Source: Streptomyces lydicus (GTDB taxonomy: Bacteria; Actinomycetota; Actinomycetes; Streptomycetales; Streptomycetaceae). Taken from it: a stretch of 11,182 nucleotides of DNA. Numbering within the stretch: the first letter of the stretch is position 1; every line of letters starts with the position of its first letter. The position numbers were made by a program, and so were the translations under genes. Shown piece by piece: positions 1 through 7,915 of the stretch. The notes beneath the pieces were generated by a model, which saw only the letters and a list, made by a program, of their open reading frames with translations, made no database searches and was not told the DNA's origin. The stretch is from the NCBI RefSeq assembly GCF_000717345.1, contig NZ_JNZA01000080.1, forward strand, positions 1-11,182. The letters are read 5' to 3'.

Positions 1-1
1 G

Positions 2-2473
2 GGTGTGTTGGATGACGGTGTGTTGGAGGGGTTGTCGCCGGAGCGGGTGGCGGGTGTGTTGCGGGCGAAGGCCGATGCCGCGGCCGTCCTGGACGAGTTA
101 ACGCGTGAACTGACCCCCGACCTCGACGCCTTCATCCTCTTCTCCTCCGCGGCCGGTGTCCTCGGCAACGAGGGCCAGGCCAACTACAGCGCCGCCAATG
201 CCTTCTTGGACGCGTTGGCCCAGCAGCGCCAGGACCTCGGCCTCCCCGCCACCTCGGTGGCCTGGGGAGCCTGGGCCCACTCCGGAATGGCCATGGATGA
301 CGCCGCCTCGCAACAGTTGCACCGCACCGGGTTCCTGGAGATGGATCCCGAGCAGGCACTGACGGAGATGGCGCAGGCCGTCGGGCGCGGCGAGGCCGCC
401 GTGATGGTGGCCGACGTGGACTGGGAGCGCTTCGTCCCGGCCTTCACCGCGGCCCGGCCCAGCCCCCTCCTCGCCGACTTGCCCGAGGTACGGGAGGTAT
501 CCGCCGCCTCTGCCGCCCTCCCGGGCGCGAGTGGCGCGGCGGAGACCCGGCACGACGCCGGCTCCCTTGCGGAGCGACTCGCCGGACTGCCGCGCGCCGA
601 ACAGCGGGACCACCTGCTTCAGGTCGTCCGCACGCAGGCGGCGACGGTGCTCGGCCACGCCGGGCCGCAGGCGATCGACCCCGGCCGGGCCTTCAAGGAC
701 CTGGGCTGCGACTCGCTCGGCGCCGTACGGCTGCGTAATCGGCTGAACGCGGCCACCGGCCTGCGACTGCCCGCGAGCGTGGTCTACGACTACCCGACCG
801 CAGGCGATCTCACCGGCTACCTCCTCGGCGTATACGCCGGCGCGGAGACGGAGACGGAGGAAGGCGCGCCGACCGCGGACGGGATCATGGCGGGAGCGCT
901 CGGGACCCCCGCCCCCGCCGCCGACGAGCCGATCGCGATCGTCTCGATGAGCTGCCGCTTCCCCGGCGGCGTGGGCTCGCCGGAGGACCTGTGGGAGCTG
1001 CTGGCCGGCGGCGGCGACGGACTCTCCGCCTTCCCCGCCGAACGCGGCTGGGACCTCGACGCCCTCTACGACCCGGACCCGGACCGTTCCGGCACCTCCT
1101 ACGTCAGGGAGGGCGGATTCCTCGACGACGTGGACCGCTTCGACGCCGCCTTCTTCGGCATCAACCCGCGTGAGGCGCTGGCGATGGACCCGCAGCAGCG
1201 GTTGCTGTTGGAGACGTCGTGGGAGGCGTTCGAGCGGGCCGGCATCGACCCTCGGTCGCTCCGCGGCTCCAAGACGGGTGTCTTCGTCGGCAGCAACGGA
1301 CAGGACTACGCCACCCTGCTGCGGCAGGATCCGGGGGCCGTGGAGGGATACCTCGGCACGGGCATCGCGGCGAGTGTGGCCTCGGGCCGGGTGTCGTACA
1401 CCTTCGGGCTGGAGGGTCCGGCGGTGACGGTGGACACCGCGTGCTCCTCGTCGCTGGTCGCCCTGCATCTCGCGGCACAGTCCCTGCGGCAGGGCGAGTG
1501 CACCTTGGCCCTGGCGGGCGGCGTCACGGTGATGACGACCCCCGAAGTCTTCGTCGAGTTCAGTCGTCAGCGGGGGCTGGCGGCGGACGGCCGGTGCAAG
1601 GCGTTCGCGGCCGGTGCGGACGGCACCGGGTGGGGCGAGGGCGTCGGTGTGCTGGTGCTGGAGCGTTTGTCGGACGCCCGCCGTAACGGTCACGAGGTCC
1701 TGGCGGTGGTGCGGGGTACGGCGGTGAACCAGGACGGTGCGAGCAACGGCCTGACGGCCCCGAACGGTCCTTCGCAGCAGCGGGTGATCCGCCAGGCGCT
1801 GGCGCAGGCCCGTCTCACCCCGGACCAGGTGGATGCGGTGGAGGCGCACGGCACCGGTACGACGCTGGGCGATCCGATCGAGGCGCAGGCGTTGCTGGCG
1901 ACGTACGGGCAGGGCCGGGCCGAGGACCGGCCGCTGTGGCTCGGTTCGGTGAAGTCGAACATCGGCCACACCCAGGCGGCAGCCGGCGCGGCCGGTGTCA
2001 TCAAGATGGTGATGGCGTTGCGGCAGGGTGTGTTGCCGCGGACGTTGCATGTGGACGCGCCGTCGCCGCATGTGGACTGGTCGGCAGGTGCGGTGGAGCT
2101 GCTGACGGAGGAGCGGGCCTGGCCTGCGGAAGCCGGCCGGGTGCGTCGTGCCGGCGTGTCGTCCTTCGGCGTGAGCGGGACGAATGCCCACGCGATCATC
2201 GAGCAGGCACCGGCCGCGGAGGCCGAGGAGACGCCGTCCGTTGACGCCCCTCACTCCGATGAGCTCGCGGCTTCCGCGTCGGTTGTGGTGCCGTGGGTGG
2301 TCTCGGGGCGTGGTGAGGGCGGGGCCTGCTGGAGGGGCTGGGTGCGGTGTCTCGCGGTGAGGTGCCGGCGGCTGGTGTGGTGCAGGGGGCAGGCGCGGTC
2401 CGCGAGGCGGGCCGGACGGTCTTGGTTTTCCCTGGTCAGGGTTCTCAGTGGGTCGGTATGGGCGCGGAGTTGA
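2..2473 (+). CDS. PKS gene A segment 1: KR (C-terminal part), ACP, KS
   Basis: Frame-2 segment, genuine coding from the left edge to about 2321; the last ~50 codons to 2473 are out-of-frame read-through. It opens within a ketoreductase at the LDD motif (11-16, in GVLDDGV), a B-type signature. The KR catalytic Ser is in FSSAAG and the Tyr codon is 185-187, in NYSAANAF. The ACP follows (about 575-830) with the phosphopantetheine Ser at 713-715 in [14 protein letters not shown]. Cys, Gly and Arg replace the usual Phe/Leu, Thr and Glu around the Ser. The KS spans about 923-2213. It has the Cys nucleophile at 1442-1444 (TACSSS), His at 1847-1849 (EAHGTGT) and His at 1967-1969 ([10 protein letters not shown]), so it should be a functional condensing domain. 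One TTA Leu codon sits at 98-100. Genuine sequence ends in the KS-AT linker at [12 protein letters not shown]. Confidence 0.92.
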   Translation, partial: GVLDDGVLEGLSPERVAGVLRAKADAAAVLDELTRELTPDLDAFILFSSAAGVLGNEGQANYSAANAFLDALAQQRQDLGLPATSVAWGAWAHSGMAMDDAASQQLHRTGFLEMDPEQALTEMAQAVGRGEAAVMVADVDWERFVPAFTAARPSPLLADLPEVREVSAASAALPGASGAAETRHDAGSLAERLAGLPRAEQRDHLLQVVRTQAATVLGHAGPQAIDPGRAFKDLGCDSLGAVRLRNRLNAATGLRLPASVVYDYPTAGDLTGYLLGVYAGAETETEEGAPTADGIMAGALGTPAPAADEPIAIVSMSCRFPGGVGSPEDLWELLAGGGDGLSAFPAERGWDLDALYDPDPDRSGTSYVREGGFLDDVDRFDAAFFGINPREALAMDPQQRLLLETSWEAFERAGIDPRSLRGSKTGVFVGSNGQDYATLLRQDPGAVEGYLGTGIAASVASGRVSYTFGLEGPAVTVDTACSSSLVALHLAAQSLRQGECTLALAGGVTVMTTPEVFVEFSRQRGLAADGRCKAFAAGADGTGWGEGVGVLVLERLSDARRNGHEVLAVVRGTAVNQDGASNGLTAPNGPSQQRVIRQALAQARLTPDQVDAVEAHGTGTTLGDPIEAQALLATYGQGRAEDRPLWLGSVKSNIGHTQAAAGAAGVIKMVMALRQGVLPRTLHVDAPSPHVDWSAGAVELLTEERAWPAEAGRVRRAGVSSFGVSGTNAHAIIEQAPAAEAEETPSVDAPHSDELAASASVVVPWVVSGRGEGGACWRGWVRCLAVRCRRLVWCRGQARSARRAGRSWFSLVRVLSGSVWARS
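98..100 (+). promoter_or_regulatory. In-frame TTA leucine codon (possible bldA control)
   Basis: Frame 2 reads GAC GAG TTA ACG CGT in the KR helix before FILFSS. TTA is the rarest codon in Streptomyces and is read by the developmentally controlled bldA tRNA. I found no other in-frame TTA in the window's PKS segments. Confidence 0.6.
2322..2415 (+). repeat. 94-bp block identical to 7968-8061
   Basis: The KS-AT linker stretch from GGGCCTGCTGGAG to GCGGGCCGG is identical at every base to 7968-8061 in module B. Its left end coincides with the frame break in gene A and its right end with the frame break in gene B, so the repeat limits are also the lesion limits. Confidence 0.93.
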
Positions 2474-2679
2474 TCGCGTCGTCGCCGGTGTTCGCTGAGT
2501 GGATGCGGCGGTGCGCGGAGGCGCTGGCTCCGTTCGTTGACTGGGATCTGCTGGAGGTTGTGACCGAAGGCCGTGGGTTGGACCGGGTGGATGTGGTGCA
2601 GCCGGTGACGTGGGCGGTGATGGTGTCGCTTGCGGAGTTGTGGCGGTCGGTGGGCGTTGTGCCAGATGCCTTGGCATAG
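2323..2679 (+). CDS. PKS gene A segment 2: AT N-terminal fragment
   Basis: Frame-1 piece of the module-A acyltransferase. It begins in the middle of the KS-AT linker ([14 protein letters not shown]), passes through the AT entry motif VFPGQGSQW (about 2422-2448), and ends at VGVVPDA near 2670. There the expected continuation VGHSxGE, which holds the catalytic Ser that is acylated by the extender unit, is absent. The frame then meets TAG at 2677-2679. About 44 codons of linker that should precede this piece are absent here but present in module B at 7837-7969. The segment cannot act alone; it is one part of the broken AT. Confidence 0.85.
   Translation, partial: GLLEGLGAVSRGEVPAAGVVQGAGAVREAGRTVLVFPGQGSQWVGMGAELIASSPVFAEWMRRCAEALAPFVDWDLLEVVTEGRGLDRVDVVQPVTWAVMVSLAELWRSVGVVPDALA
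2569..2640 (+). repeat. 72-bp block identical to 8103-8174
   Basis: AT codons for [17 protein letters not shown] and the following residues are identical to 8103-8174. Immediately upstream (2527-2568) the copies differ at several third positions, so identity rises abruptly. Its right end is where module B breaks. Confidence 0.92.
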
Positions 2680-3492
2680 CTGCCGTCAACGGGCCGCGTT
2701 CCACGGTGATTTCGGGTGATGCGGAGGCGGTCGAGTCCTTTGTTTCCTCTTGCGAAACGGAGGGCATCCGGGCGCGTCGTATTGCGGTGGATTACGCGTC
2801 GCATTCGGCGCATGTGGAGGCCATCGAGCAGGAGCTGCTGACCGTTTTGGAGGGCGTACGGCCGCAGGCGGGCAGTGTCCCCTTCTACTCGACGGTGGAA
2901 GACGCCTTCCTGGACACCGAGGTCTTGGATGCCGCGTACTGGTACCGGAATCTGCGCCGCCAGGTGCAGTTCGAAGCGGGTATTCGGGCGCTGGCGGCGG
3001 ACGGTTTCACCACCTTCGTGGAGTCCAGTGCGCATCCGGTGCTGACCGTCGGCATTCAGGAGACGCTTGACGATACGGACGCCGAGGCCGATACCGAGGC
3101 CGTCGTAGCAGGCTCCCTCCGCCGTGACGAGGGGGGTCTGGAGCGTTTCCTGACCTCGGCCGCCGAGCTGTATGTCGCCGGTGTGCCGGTGGACTGGTCG
3201 TCGTTCCTTGGGGGTGAGGGCGCCCGGCGCGTCGAGCTGCCCACCTATGCCTTCCAAGGCCGTCGTTACTGGCCGCGTACCGCTCCCGCGAAGTCGGCTG
3301 ATGCCCTGTCCTTCGGCCTCGGGTCGACGCGTCATCCGTTGTTGGGGGCGGCGGTTGAGGTTGCCGGGTCGGATGAGGTGTTGTTCACCGGGCGGTTGTC
3401 GCTGGAGTCGCATCCGTGGCTGGCGGATCATGCGGTGGCCGGGACGGTGTTGTTGCCGGGTACGGCGTTTGTGGAGCTTGCGGTGCGTGCCG
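2670..3492 (+). CDS. PKS gene A segment 3: AT C-terminal part, post-AT linker, DH N-terminal part
   Basis: Frame-3 piece. It resumes the AT at LGIAAVNGP, roughly 70 residues (family knowledge) beyond where segment 2 stops. The YASH motif lies at 2793-2804; this is the methylmalonyl-CoA signature (malonyl enzymes usually have HAFH), and its His is the catalytic one. The post-AT linker ends in [12 protein letters not shown] (about 3238-3272). A dehydratase begins at [10 protein letters not shown] (about 3333). Its active-site His is at 3429-3431 within [11 protein letters not shown], the HxxxGxxxxP motif. Conserved sequence breaks off after ELAVRAG near 3492; the frame stays open to 3614 as read-through. 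No in-frame stop lies within the genuine part. Confidence 0.87.
2769..3260 (+). repeat. AT C-terminus and post-AT linker duplicated at 8227-8700
   Basis: Module A and module B are nearly identical here. The first 62 bases (2769-2830 and 8227-8288) match perfectly around YASH, then scattered substitutions appear. Copy A carries an extra in-frame 12-base unit (DAEADTEA against DAEA) at 3078-3101. Similarity falls away at the end of the linker, where A continues FQGRRYW and B FQRERFW. Confidence 0.85.
3078..3101 (+). repeat. 12-bp tandem duplication in post-AT linker
   Basis: Two imperfect 12-base units encode DAEA and DTEA; module B has only one (DAEAVVAGS). The length change is a multiple of three and keeps the frame. 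Confidence 0.8.
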
Positions 3493-6306
3493 GCCAGTGG
3501 CGAGGCCCCGGACCCGGCGGACTCCGCGAGCCCCGTGGCCGCCACCGAGACCGCCTTGACCGACCAGACCGCCCTGACCGACAAGACCGACCTGACCGTC
3601 TGGCCTCCCGCTGAAGCCGTCCCCGTACCCGTCGACGACGCGTACGAGCGGCTGGCCGCGCTCGGTGTCGACTACGGTCCGGCCTTCCACGGGCTGCGGG
3701 CGGCCTGGCGGCGCGGCGACGAACTGTTCGCCGAGGTCCAGCTGCCCGAGGCGGTGGCGGCGGACGCGGCGGCCTTTGGCCTGCACCCCGCCCTGCTGGA
3801 CGCCGCCCTCCAGCCGCTCGGCCTCGGAACTCTCTTCCCGGAGCCCGAACCCGGGTACAGCAGGCGGCCGTTCGTGTGGAGTGGCGTACGGCTCCACGCC
3901 ACGGGCGCCGATGCGCTGCGCGTACGCGTGATCCGGACGGGGGAGGAGGCCGTGTCCGTCGTCGTTGCCGACGCCAAGGGGGAGACGGTTGCGACGGTCG
4001 ACACCCTGACATTCCGTCAAGTGAGCGATGAGGGGCCGTCGCCCGCAACAGGGACGCACCACGACTCGCTCTTCCGGTACGAGTGGGTCCCGGTCGCCGT
4101 ACCCCGCGCCGAGTTCCGCCCCGCGCCGGCCGGCGCGCGCTGGGTCGTCCTGAGCACAGGGCCGGACGGTTATGCGGATCCGACGGCACTCGGTGACGTG
4201 CTCGGTGGTGGCGACGACGTACCTGAGCTGGTCTTCGCCCCCATGACCAGGGCCAGGGCCGGGATCGAGGAGGTGGCGGGTCTCCAGGAGACGGATGGTC
4301 TCCAGGAGGCGGACGGGCTTCGAGAGACGGACGGGCTCCAGGGGACGGACGAGAACGTCGCCGAGGCGGTCCGTGCCGCTGCGCACCGTGCGCTGGAACT
4401 GGTGCAGGCGTGGCTGGCCGACGAGCGGTCCGAGGCGTCCCGGCTGGTGATCGTGGCCCGGCAGGATCTGGTCGGAGCCCCGGTATGGGGGCTCGTACGG
4501 TCGGCGCAGGTGGAGAACCCTGGGCGGTTCGTCCTGCTGGAGACGGACGGTGCACACGCCGAAGAGCGGCCGGCGGCAGGGGCCGCGGCTCCGTGGGAGG
4601 CGATGGCAGCGGCGGTGGCCACCGGTGAACCGCAGCTCAGGCTCTGCGCCGGTGAGGTCACCGCGGCCCGTCTGGTCCGCGCGGCAGCACCACCTGCCGG
4701 CACCCGGGCCGATGTCATCCCGGACACGGCCTCCGATGCCACTGTCGACGCCACAGCCACAACGCACGTCACCGTGGACACCAGTCCGGACGCCGCCCCC
4801 GACGCCGCCTCGGACGTCTCCCCGGACGGCACCTCCGCAGCCGTAGGCGCTGCGTTCGACCCGAACGGAACGGTCCTGGTCACCGGCGCGTCCGGTGGTC
4901 TCGCCCGGCTGCTCGCCCGTCATCTGGTGGTCGAACGCGGTGTCCGGCACCTGCTGCTGACCAGCCGGCGCGGTCCGGCCGCGGACGGTATGCCGGAGCT
5001 GGCGGCCGAGCTGACCGAACTGGCGAGGGCGGCCGAGAGGGCACGCGCGGCGGGGCCGGCCGGGGCCGCCCTCTCTGATCCCTCGGTCGAGGTCGTGGCC
5101 TGCGATGTCGCCGATCGGGCGCAGCTCGCGAAGGTGCTGGCCGCCGTCCCCGCGGACCGGCCGCTCACCGCCGTCGTACACACCGCGGCCGAGCTCGACG
5201 ACGGGGTCGTCCACGCGTTGAACCCCGAGCGGATCGACCGCGTGCTGCGGCCGAAGGTTGACGGCGCGCTGAATCTGCACGCCCTCACCGCGCACCTGGA
5301 CCTGTCCGCCTTCGTGCTCTTCTCCTCCCTCTCGGGGACCCTCGGCGGCGCCGGGCTGGCCAACTACTCGGCGGCCAATGCCTTCTTGGACGCGCTGGCC
5401 CGGCACCGCCGCGCACACGGCTTGCCCGCCGTTTCGCTGGCATGGGGCCTGTGGGAGCAGCGCAGTGGCATGGCCGGCCGGCTCAGCGACGTCGACCTGG
5501 CCCGGATGTCCCGCGTCGGCGCCGCACCCATGCCGGCCGAGGAAGGGCTGGCGCTCTTCGACGCCGCCACGGCGTACGGAGCGGCGTACGGGGAACCGGT
5601 CGTCGTGCCCGCCCGCCTGGACACCGCCGAGCTGCGGTCACAGGCCGCGGCCGGAGTGCTGCCCCCGCTGTTCCGGAGCGTCGTCCGTACGGTGCCGGTG
5701 CGCCGGTCCCTCGCGGCGTCCGGCGCGCAGGGGACCGAAGGGGCCGACGGGGCTGCCGGGGCCGAGGAACCGGGCAGCGCCCTGGCCGCACGGCTGGCAG
5801 GTGTGGCCCGGTCGGAGCAGGACCGGCTGCTGCTCGAACTGGTACGGGAGCAGGCCGCGTCGGTCCTGGGGCACCCCTCCACCGACGAGGTCCAGGGGAA
5901 CCGCGCCTTCAAGGACCTCGGCCTCGACTCGCTGACCGCCGTCGAGCTACGCAACCGGCTCAAGCGCGCGACCGGCCTGCGACTCGCCCCGACCCTGGTC
6001 TTCGACTATCCGACCCCCGTCGCGCTCGCCCAGCGACTGCGCACCGAGCTGGTACCGGACGGGCCGGAAAACGAACCCGCCGTCTTGGCGGACCTGGAGC
6101 GGCTCGAAGCGGCGCTGTCCGACGTCGCTTCCGACGACTCCGTACGCGACAAGGTCGCGGCGCGGCTGCAAGCCCTGCTCTGGCGCTGGGAGGACAGCCG
6201 CAGCGCCGGGAGCGAGCAGCAAAGCACGGAAGAAAAGCAGGAGTTCGACCCCAGCTCGGACGAGGAGATGTTCGCGCTGATCGACGAAGAGTTCGGAGAC
6301 CTCTGA
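3493..6306 (+). CDS. PKS gene A segment 4: DH C-terminal part, KR, ACP, docking tail
   Basis: Frame-1 piece; the frame is open from 3172, but homology starts at about 3493 (ASGEAPDP). The second half of the dehydratase has [10 protein letters not shown] and the catalytic Asp at 3799-3801 ([10 protein letters not shown]). The structural, non-catalytic half of the ketoreductase runs from about 4060 to 4700. A Thr/Asp/Ala-rich linker follows, then the catalytic KR from 4861. The nucleotide motif reads TGASGGLA, with Ala for the last Gly of TGxxxGxG. LDD is present in [10 protein letters not shown], indicating B type, and the Tyr is at 5365-5367. The ACP Ser is at 5929-5931 ([14 protein letters not shown]). 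The end is a docking region closing on [17 protein letters not shown] and TGA. The KR plus DH would give an unsaturated unit if the DH were whole; about 50-60 DH residues are missing at 3492. Confidence 0.92.
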   Translation, partial: ASGEAPDPADSASPVAATETALTDQTALTDKTDLTVWPPAEAVPVPVDDAYERLAALGVDYGPAFHGLRAAWRRGDELFAEVQLPEAVAADAAAFGLHPALLDAALQPLGLGTLFPEPEPGYSRRPFVWSGVRLHATGADALRVRVIRTGEEAVSVVVADAKGETVATVDTLTFRQVSDEGPSPATGTHHDSLFRYEWVPVAVPRAEFRPAPAGARWVVLSTGPDGYADPTALGDVLGGGDDVPELVFAPMTRARAGIEEVAGLQETDGLQEADGLRETDGLQGTDENVAEAVRAAAHRALELVQAWLADERSEASRLVIVARQDLVGAPVWGLVRSAQVENPGRFVLLETDGAHAEERPAAGAAAPWEAMAAAVATGEPQLRLCAGEVTAARLVRAAAPPAGTRADVIPDTASDATVDATATTHVTVDTSPDAAPDAASDVSPDGTSAAVGAAFDPNGTVLVTGASGGLARLLARHLVVERGVRHLLLTSRRGPAADGMPELAAELTELARAAERARAAGPAGAALSDPSVEVVACDVADRAQLAKVLAAVPADRPLTAVVHTAAELDDGVVHALNPERIDRVLRPKVDGALNLHALTAHLDLSAFVLFSSLSGTLGGAGLANYSAANAFLDALARHRRAHGLPAVSLAWGLWEQRSGMAGRLSDVDLARMSRVGAAPMPAEEGLALFDAATAYGAAYGEPVVVPARLDTAELRSQAAAGVLPPLFRSVVRTVPVRRSLAASGAQGTEGADGAAGAEEPGSALAARLAGVARSEQDRLLLELVREQAASVLGHPSTDEVQGNRAFKDLGLDSLTAVELRNRLKRATGLRLAPTLVFDYPTPVALAQRLRTELVPDGPENEPAVLADLERLEAALSDVASDDSVRDKVAARLQALLWRWEDSRSAGSEQQSTEEKQEFDPSSDEEMFALIDEEFGDL
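3553..3597 (+). repeat. 18-bp tandem repeat, 2.5 copies (ALTDQT)
   Basis: Units [12 protein letters not shown] and a partial DLT lie in the DH of module A, between the ASGEAPDP piece and [10 protein letters not shown]. This is a surface-loop position in DH domains and the repeat is in frame. Confidence 0.88.
4279..4350 (+). repeat. 18-bp tandem repeat, four copies (GLQETD)
   Basis: Four in-frame 18-base units encode [18 protein letters not shown] and GLQGTD in the structural KR subdomain of module A. The phase is that of the frame-1 coding segment. It looks like replication-slippage expansion within a loop. Confidence 0.9.
4711..4842 (+). repeat. Asp/Ala/Thr-rich low-complexity linker before KR of module A
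   Basis: Protein such as [19 protein letters not shown] and [16 protein letters not shown] repeats Asp every few residues, with GAC-GCC-like codons, between the structural and catalytic halves of the KR. No fold is expected; it is probably a flexible acidic tether. Confidence 0.75.
5722..5766 (+). repeat. Five Gly-X-X triplets in KR-ACP linker of module A
   Basis: [15 protein letters not shown]: glycine at every third residue over 15 residues between KR and ACP. It is too short for a collagen-like helix and is best read as a flexible linker. Confidence 0.7.
6085..6303 (+). other. C-terminal docking domain of PKS gene A
   Basis: After the last ACP the protein continues with [14 protein letters not shown], helical [18 protein letters not shown], a charged spacer, and the terminal [17 protein letters not shown]. 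This matches the class-1 C-terminal docking domains of actinobacterial cis-AT PKSs, where the final acidic helix grips the N-terminal coiled coil of the next synthase. Gene B, immediately downstream, begins with the complementary type of element, so A-to-B chain transfer is the likely partnership (inference from adjacency). Confidence 0.85.
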
Positions 6307-6412
6307 CGACCGCCGGGAACATCCGGCCTTTCCCCGCCCTGGAAGCCTGGCCCGCATTCCGAGCCTGCTGCCCTGCCCCTTGACTTTCGGCTGTACGAGG
6401 ACGTGACCACAG
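6307..6412 (+). other. Intergenic gap between PKS genes A and B, with likely ribosome-binding site
   Basis: This 106-bp spacer holds no ORF of its own and no convincing hairpin terminator, so the two PKS genes are probably co-transcribed. The purine-rich GAGGA at 6397-6401 lies 11 nt before ATG 6413 and is a plausible Shine-Dalgarno sequence, supporting that start. A second in-frame ATG at 6422 is possible but lies further from the GAGGA. The GTG at 6403 is in another frame and yields no PKS sequence. Confidence 0.6.
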
Positions 6413-7915
6413 ATGTCGAATATGTCGAAGCCCGACGCGAACGCCGGCTCCCCCGCCACCCCGAACATGACCGAGGAAAAGCTCCGCGATTACCTCAAGC
6501 GCGTCGTCAACGATCTGCGCCAGACCCGTCGCCGACTGAGCGAGGCGGAGGCGAAGGACCACGAGCCGATCGCCATTGTCGCCATGAGCTGCCGTTTCCC
6601 CGGTGAGGTGCGGTCGCCGGAAGAGCTGTGGCGACTGGTGCGCGACGGCGGCGACGCCATCACCGCATTTCCCGACAACCGTGGCTGGGACGTCGAGACG
6701 CTGTACGACCCGGACCCGGAGCACTCGGGCACGACGTACGTACGCGAAGGCGGCTTCCTGCACGACGCGGCGGAATTCGACCCGGCGTTCTTCGGGATTT
6801 CGCCGCGTGAGGCGTTGGCGATGGATCCGCAGCAGCGGTTGCTGCTGGAGACGTCGTGGGAGGCGTTCGAGCGGGCCGGAATTGACCCGCAGTCGCTGCG
6901 CGGTTCACGCACGGGCGTTTTCGTCGGCTCCAATTACCAGGACTACGCCACCCGTCTGCCCGAGGTGCCCGAAGAGGCGGAGGGCCATATCGGCATCGGC
7001 AATACGCCGAGTGTGGTCTCGGGCCGGGTCTCGTACACGTTCGGGCTGGAGGGTCCGGCGGTGACGGTGGACACCGCGTGCTCGTCGTCGCTGGTCGCCC
7101 TGCATCTGGCCTGCCATGCGCTGCGCCAGGGCGACTGCACGATGGCGCTGGCCGGCGGCATCTCCGTGATGTCCTCCCCCGCTTCGTACATCGAGTTCAG
7201 CAGGCAGCGGGGGCTCGCGCCGGACGCCCGGGTCAAGGCGTTCGGCGCGGGCGCGGACGGCACGGCGCTGTCCGAGGGCGTGGGCCTGTTCGTCGTGGAA
7301 CGGCTGTCGGACGCCCAGCGCAACGGCCACCCGGTGCTCGCCGTCATTCGTGGCAGCGCCATCAACCAGGACGGTGCGAGCAACGGCCTGACGGCCCCCA
7401 ACGGCCCGTCCCAGGAGCGCGTCATTCGCCAGGCACTGGCGCACGCCCGCCTGACCCCGGACCAGGTGGACGTGGTGGAGGCGCACGGCACCGGTACGAC
7501 GCTGGGCGATCCGATCGAGGCACAGGCGTTGCTGGCGACCTACGGGCAGGGCCGGGCGGAGGACCAGCCGCTGTGGCTCGGTTCGGTGAAGTCGAACATC
7601 GGCCACACCCAGGCCGCCGCGGGTGCCGCCTCCCTCATCAAGATGATCATGGCGTTCGATGCGGCGACCCTGCCGCGCACGCTGCATGCCGACGAGCCCT
7701 CACACCGCATCGACTGGTCGGCGGGTGCGGTGGAACTGCTGACGGAGGAGCGGGAGTGGCCGTCGTCCCCGGAGCGGGTGCGGCGGGCCGGTGTCTCGTC
7801 GTTCGGGATCAGCGGCACCAACGCACATCTCGTACTGCGCAGGCGGAGCGGCTGCGGTCGTTCGTCGAGGCGAGGCCGGAGCTGGCACCGGCCGATATCG
7901 CGTACTCCCTGGTGA
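6413..7915 (+). CDS. PKS gene B segment 1: N-terminal docking domain and KS
   Basis: Frame-2 segment starting at ATG 6413, preceded by GAGGA. The first ~50 residues, including [20 protein letters not shown], form the class-1 coiled-coil N-terminal docking domain. The KS begins at [14 protein letters not shown] (about 6563, residue 51). Its Cys is at 7079-7081 (residue 223, TACSSS), and its His residues are at 7484-7486 (residue 358, EAHGTGT) and 7604-7606 (residue 398, [10 protein letters not shown]). All catalytic residues are present, so it should be an elongating KS that accepts the chain from gene A. KS homology ends at SGTNAHLVL (about 7837). The remainder to the stop at 7915 is out-of-frame read of the AT linker and not real protein. 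About 40 residues of KS-AT linker, as seen in module A at roughly 2200-2320, are absent. Confidence 0.93.
   Translation: MSNMSKPDANAGSPATPNMTEEKLRDYLKRVVNDLRQTRRRLSEAEAKDHEPIAIVAMSCRFPGEVRSPEELWRLVRDGGDAITAFPDNRGWDVETLYDPDPEHSGTTYVREGGFLHDAAEFDPAFFGISPREALAMDPQQRLLLETSWEAFERAGIDPQSLRGSRTGVFVGSNYQDYATRLPEVPEEAEGHIGIGNTPSVVSGRVSYTFGLEGPAVTVDTACSSSLVALHLACHALRQGDCTMALAGGISVMSSPASYIEFSRQRGLAPDARVKAFGAGADGTALSEGVGLFVVERLSDAQRNGHPVLAVIRGSAINQDGASNGLTAPNGPSQERVIRQALAHARLTPDQVDVVEAHGTGTTLGDPIEAQALLATYGQGRAEDQPLWLGSVKSNIGHTQAAAGAASLIKMIMAFDAATLPRTLHADEPSHRIDWSAGAVELLTEEREWPSSPERVRRAGVSSFGISGTNAHLVLRRRSGCGRSSRRGRSWHRPISRTPW
6787..6860 (+). repeat. 74-bp KS block identical to 11109-11182
   Basis: The KS stretch coding [20 protein letters not shown] and the next residues is identical base for base to the window end at 11109-11182, and may extend beyond the edge. 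The KS of module A has the same peptide context but several base differences and FFGINPRE. Confidence 0.9.

Larger units (their letters stand above)
2..6306 (+). pseudogene. Modular type I PKS gene A, 5' partial, broken by three frame changes
   Basis: This entry joins the four reading-frame pieces that together make one multimodular polyketide synthase. The order is KR(end)-ACP / KS-AT-DH-KR-ACP-docking tail, stop TGA at 6304-6306. The gene is open to the left edge, so its true start is outside the window; the GTG at 5 lies inside the KR LDD motif and is not a start. The coding frame changes from 2 to 1 near 2321, 1 to 3 near 2670, and 3 to 1 near 3492. Each change coincides with missing conserved sequence rather than a single-base slip, so simple homopolymer error does not explain them. 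Outside the junctions all frames are clean and the domains well conserved, which argues for a recent lesion or misassembly. As written, translation would end at 2473, inside the AT linker. Confidence 0.85.

Noticed and set aside
97..106. Overlapping GTTAAC and ACGCGT palindromes (restriction-site-like), possibly an engineered seam
   Set aside because: Two overlapping six-base palindromes can occur by chance, and there is no vector sequence or other seam nearby. The TTA codon it creates is noted separately.
2340..2680. Programmed ribosomal frameshifting as an explanation for the frame changes
   Set aside because: No slippery sequence or adjacent stem is seen, and conserved residues are physically missing at each join, which frameshifting cannot restore.
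2600..2700. Mobile-element insertion or excision as the cause of the AT breaks
   Set aside because: No transposase, terminal inverted repeats or target-site duplication is present at any of the six joins.
98..2767. Long open frame of 889 codons on the minus strand opposite the KR-ACP-KS region
   Set aside because: It has no recognisable domain and is rich in Arg, Gly and Pro, the usual antisense shadow of a high-GC gene. The + strand carries complete catalytic motifs.
3385..5418. Minus-strand open frame of 677 codons opposite DH-KR
   Set aside because: Low-complexity antisense translation with no motif; the sense strand encodes the DH and KR clearly.
6380..6412. Possible promoter (TTGACT) upstream of gene B
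   Set aside because: No acceptable -10 element lies at 16-18 bases spacing, and the gap is short between co-directional PKS genes, so an operon is more likely.
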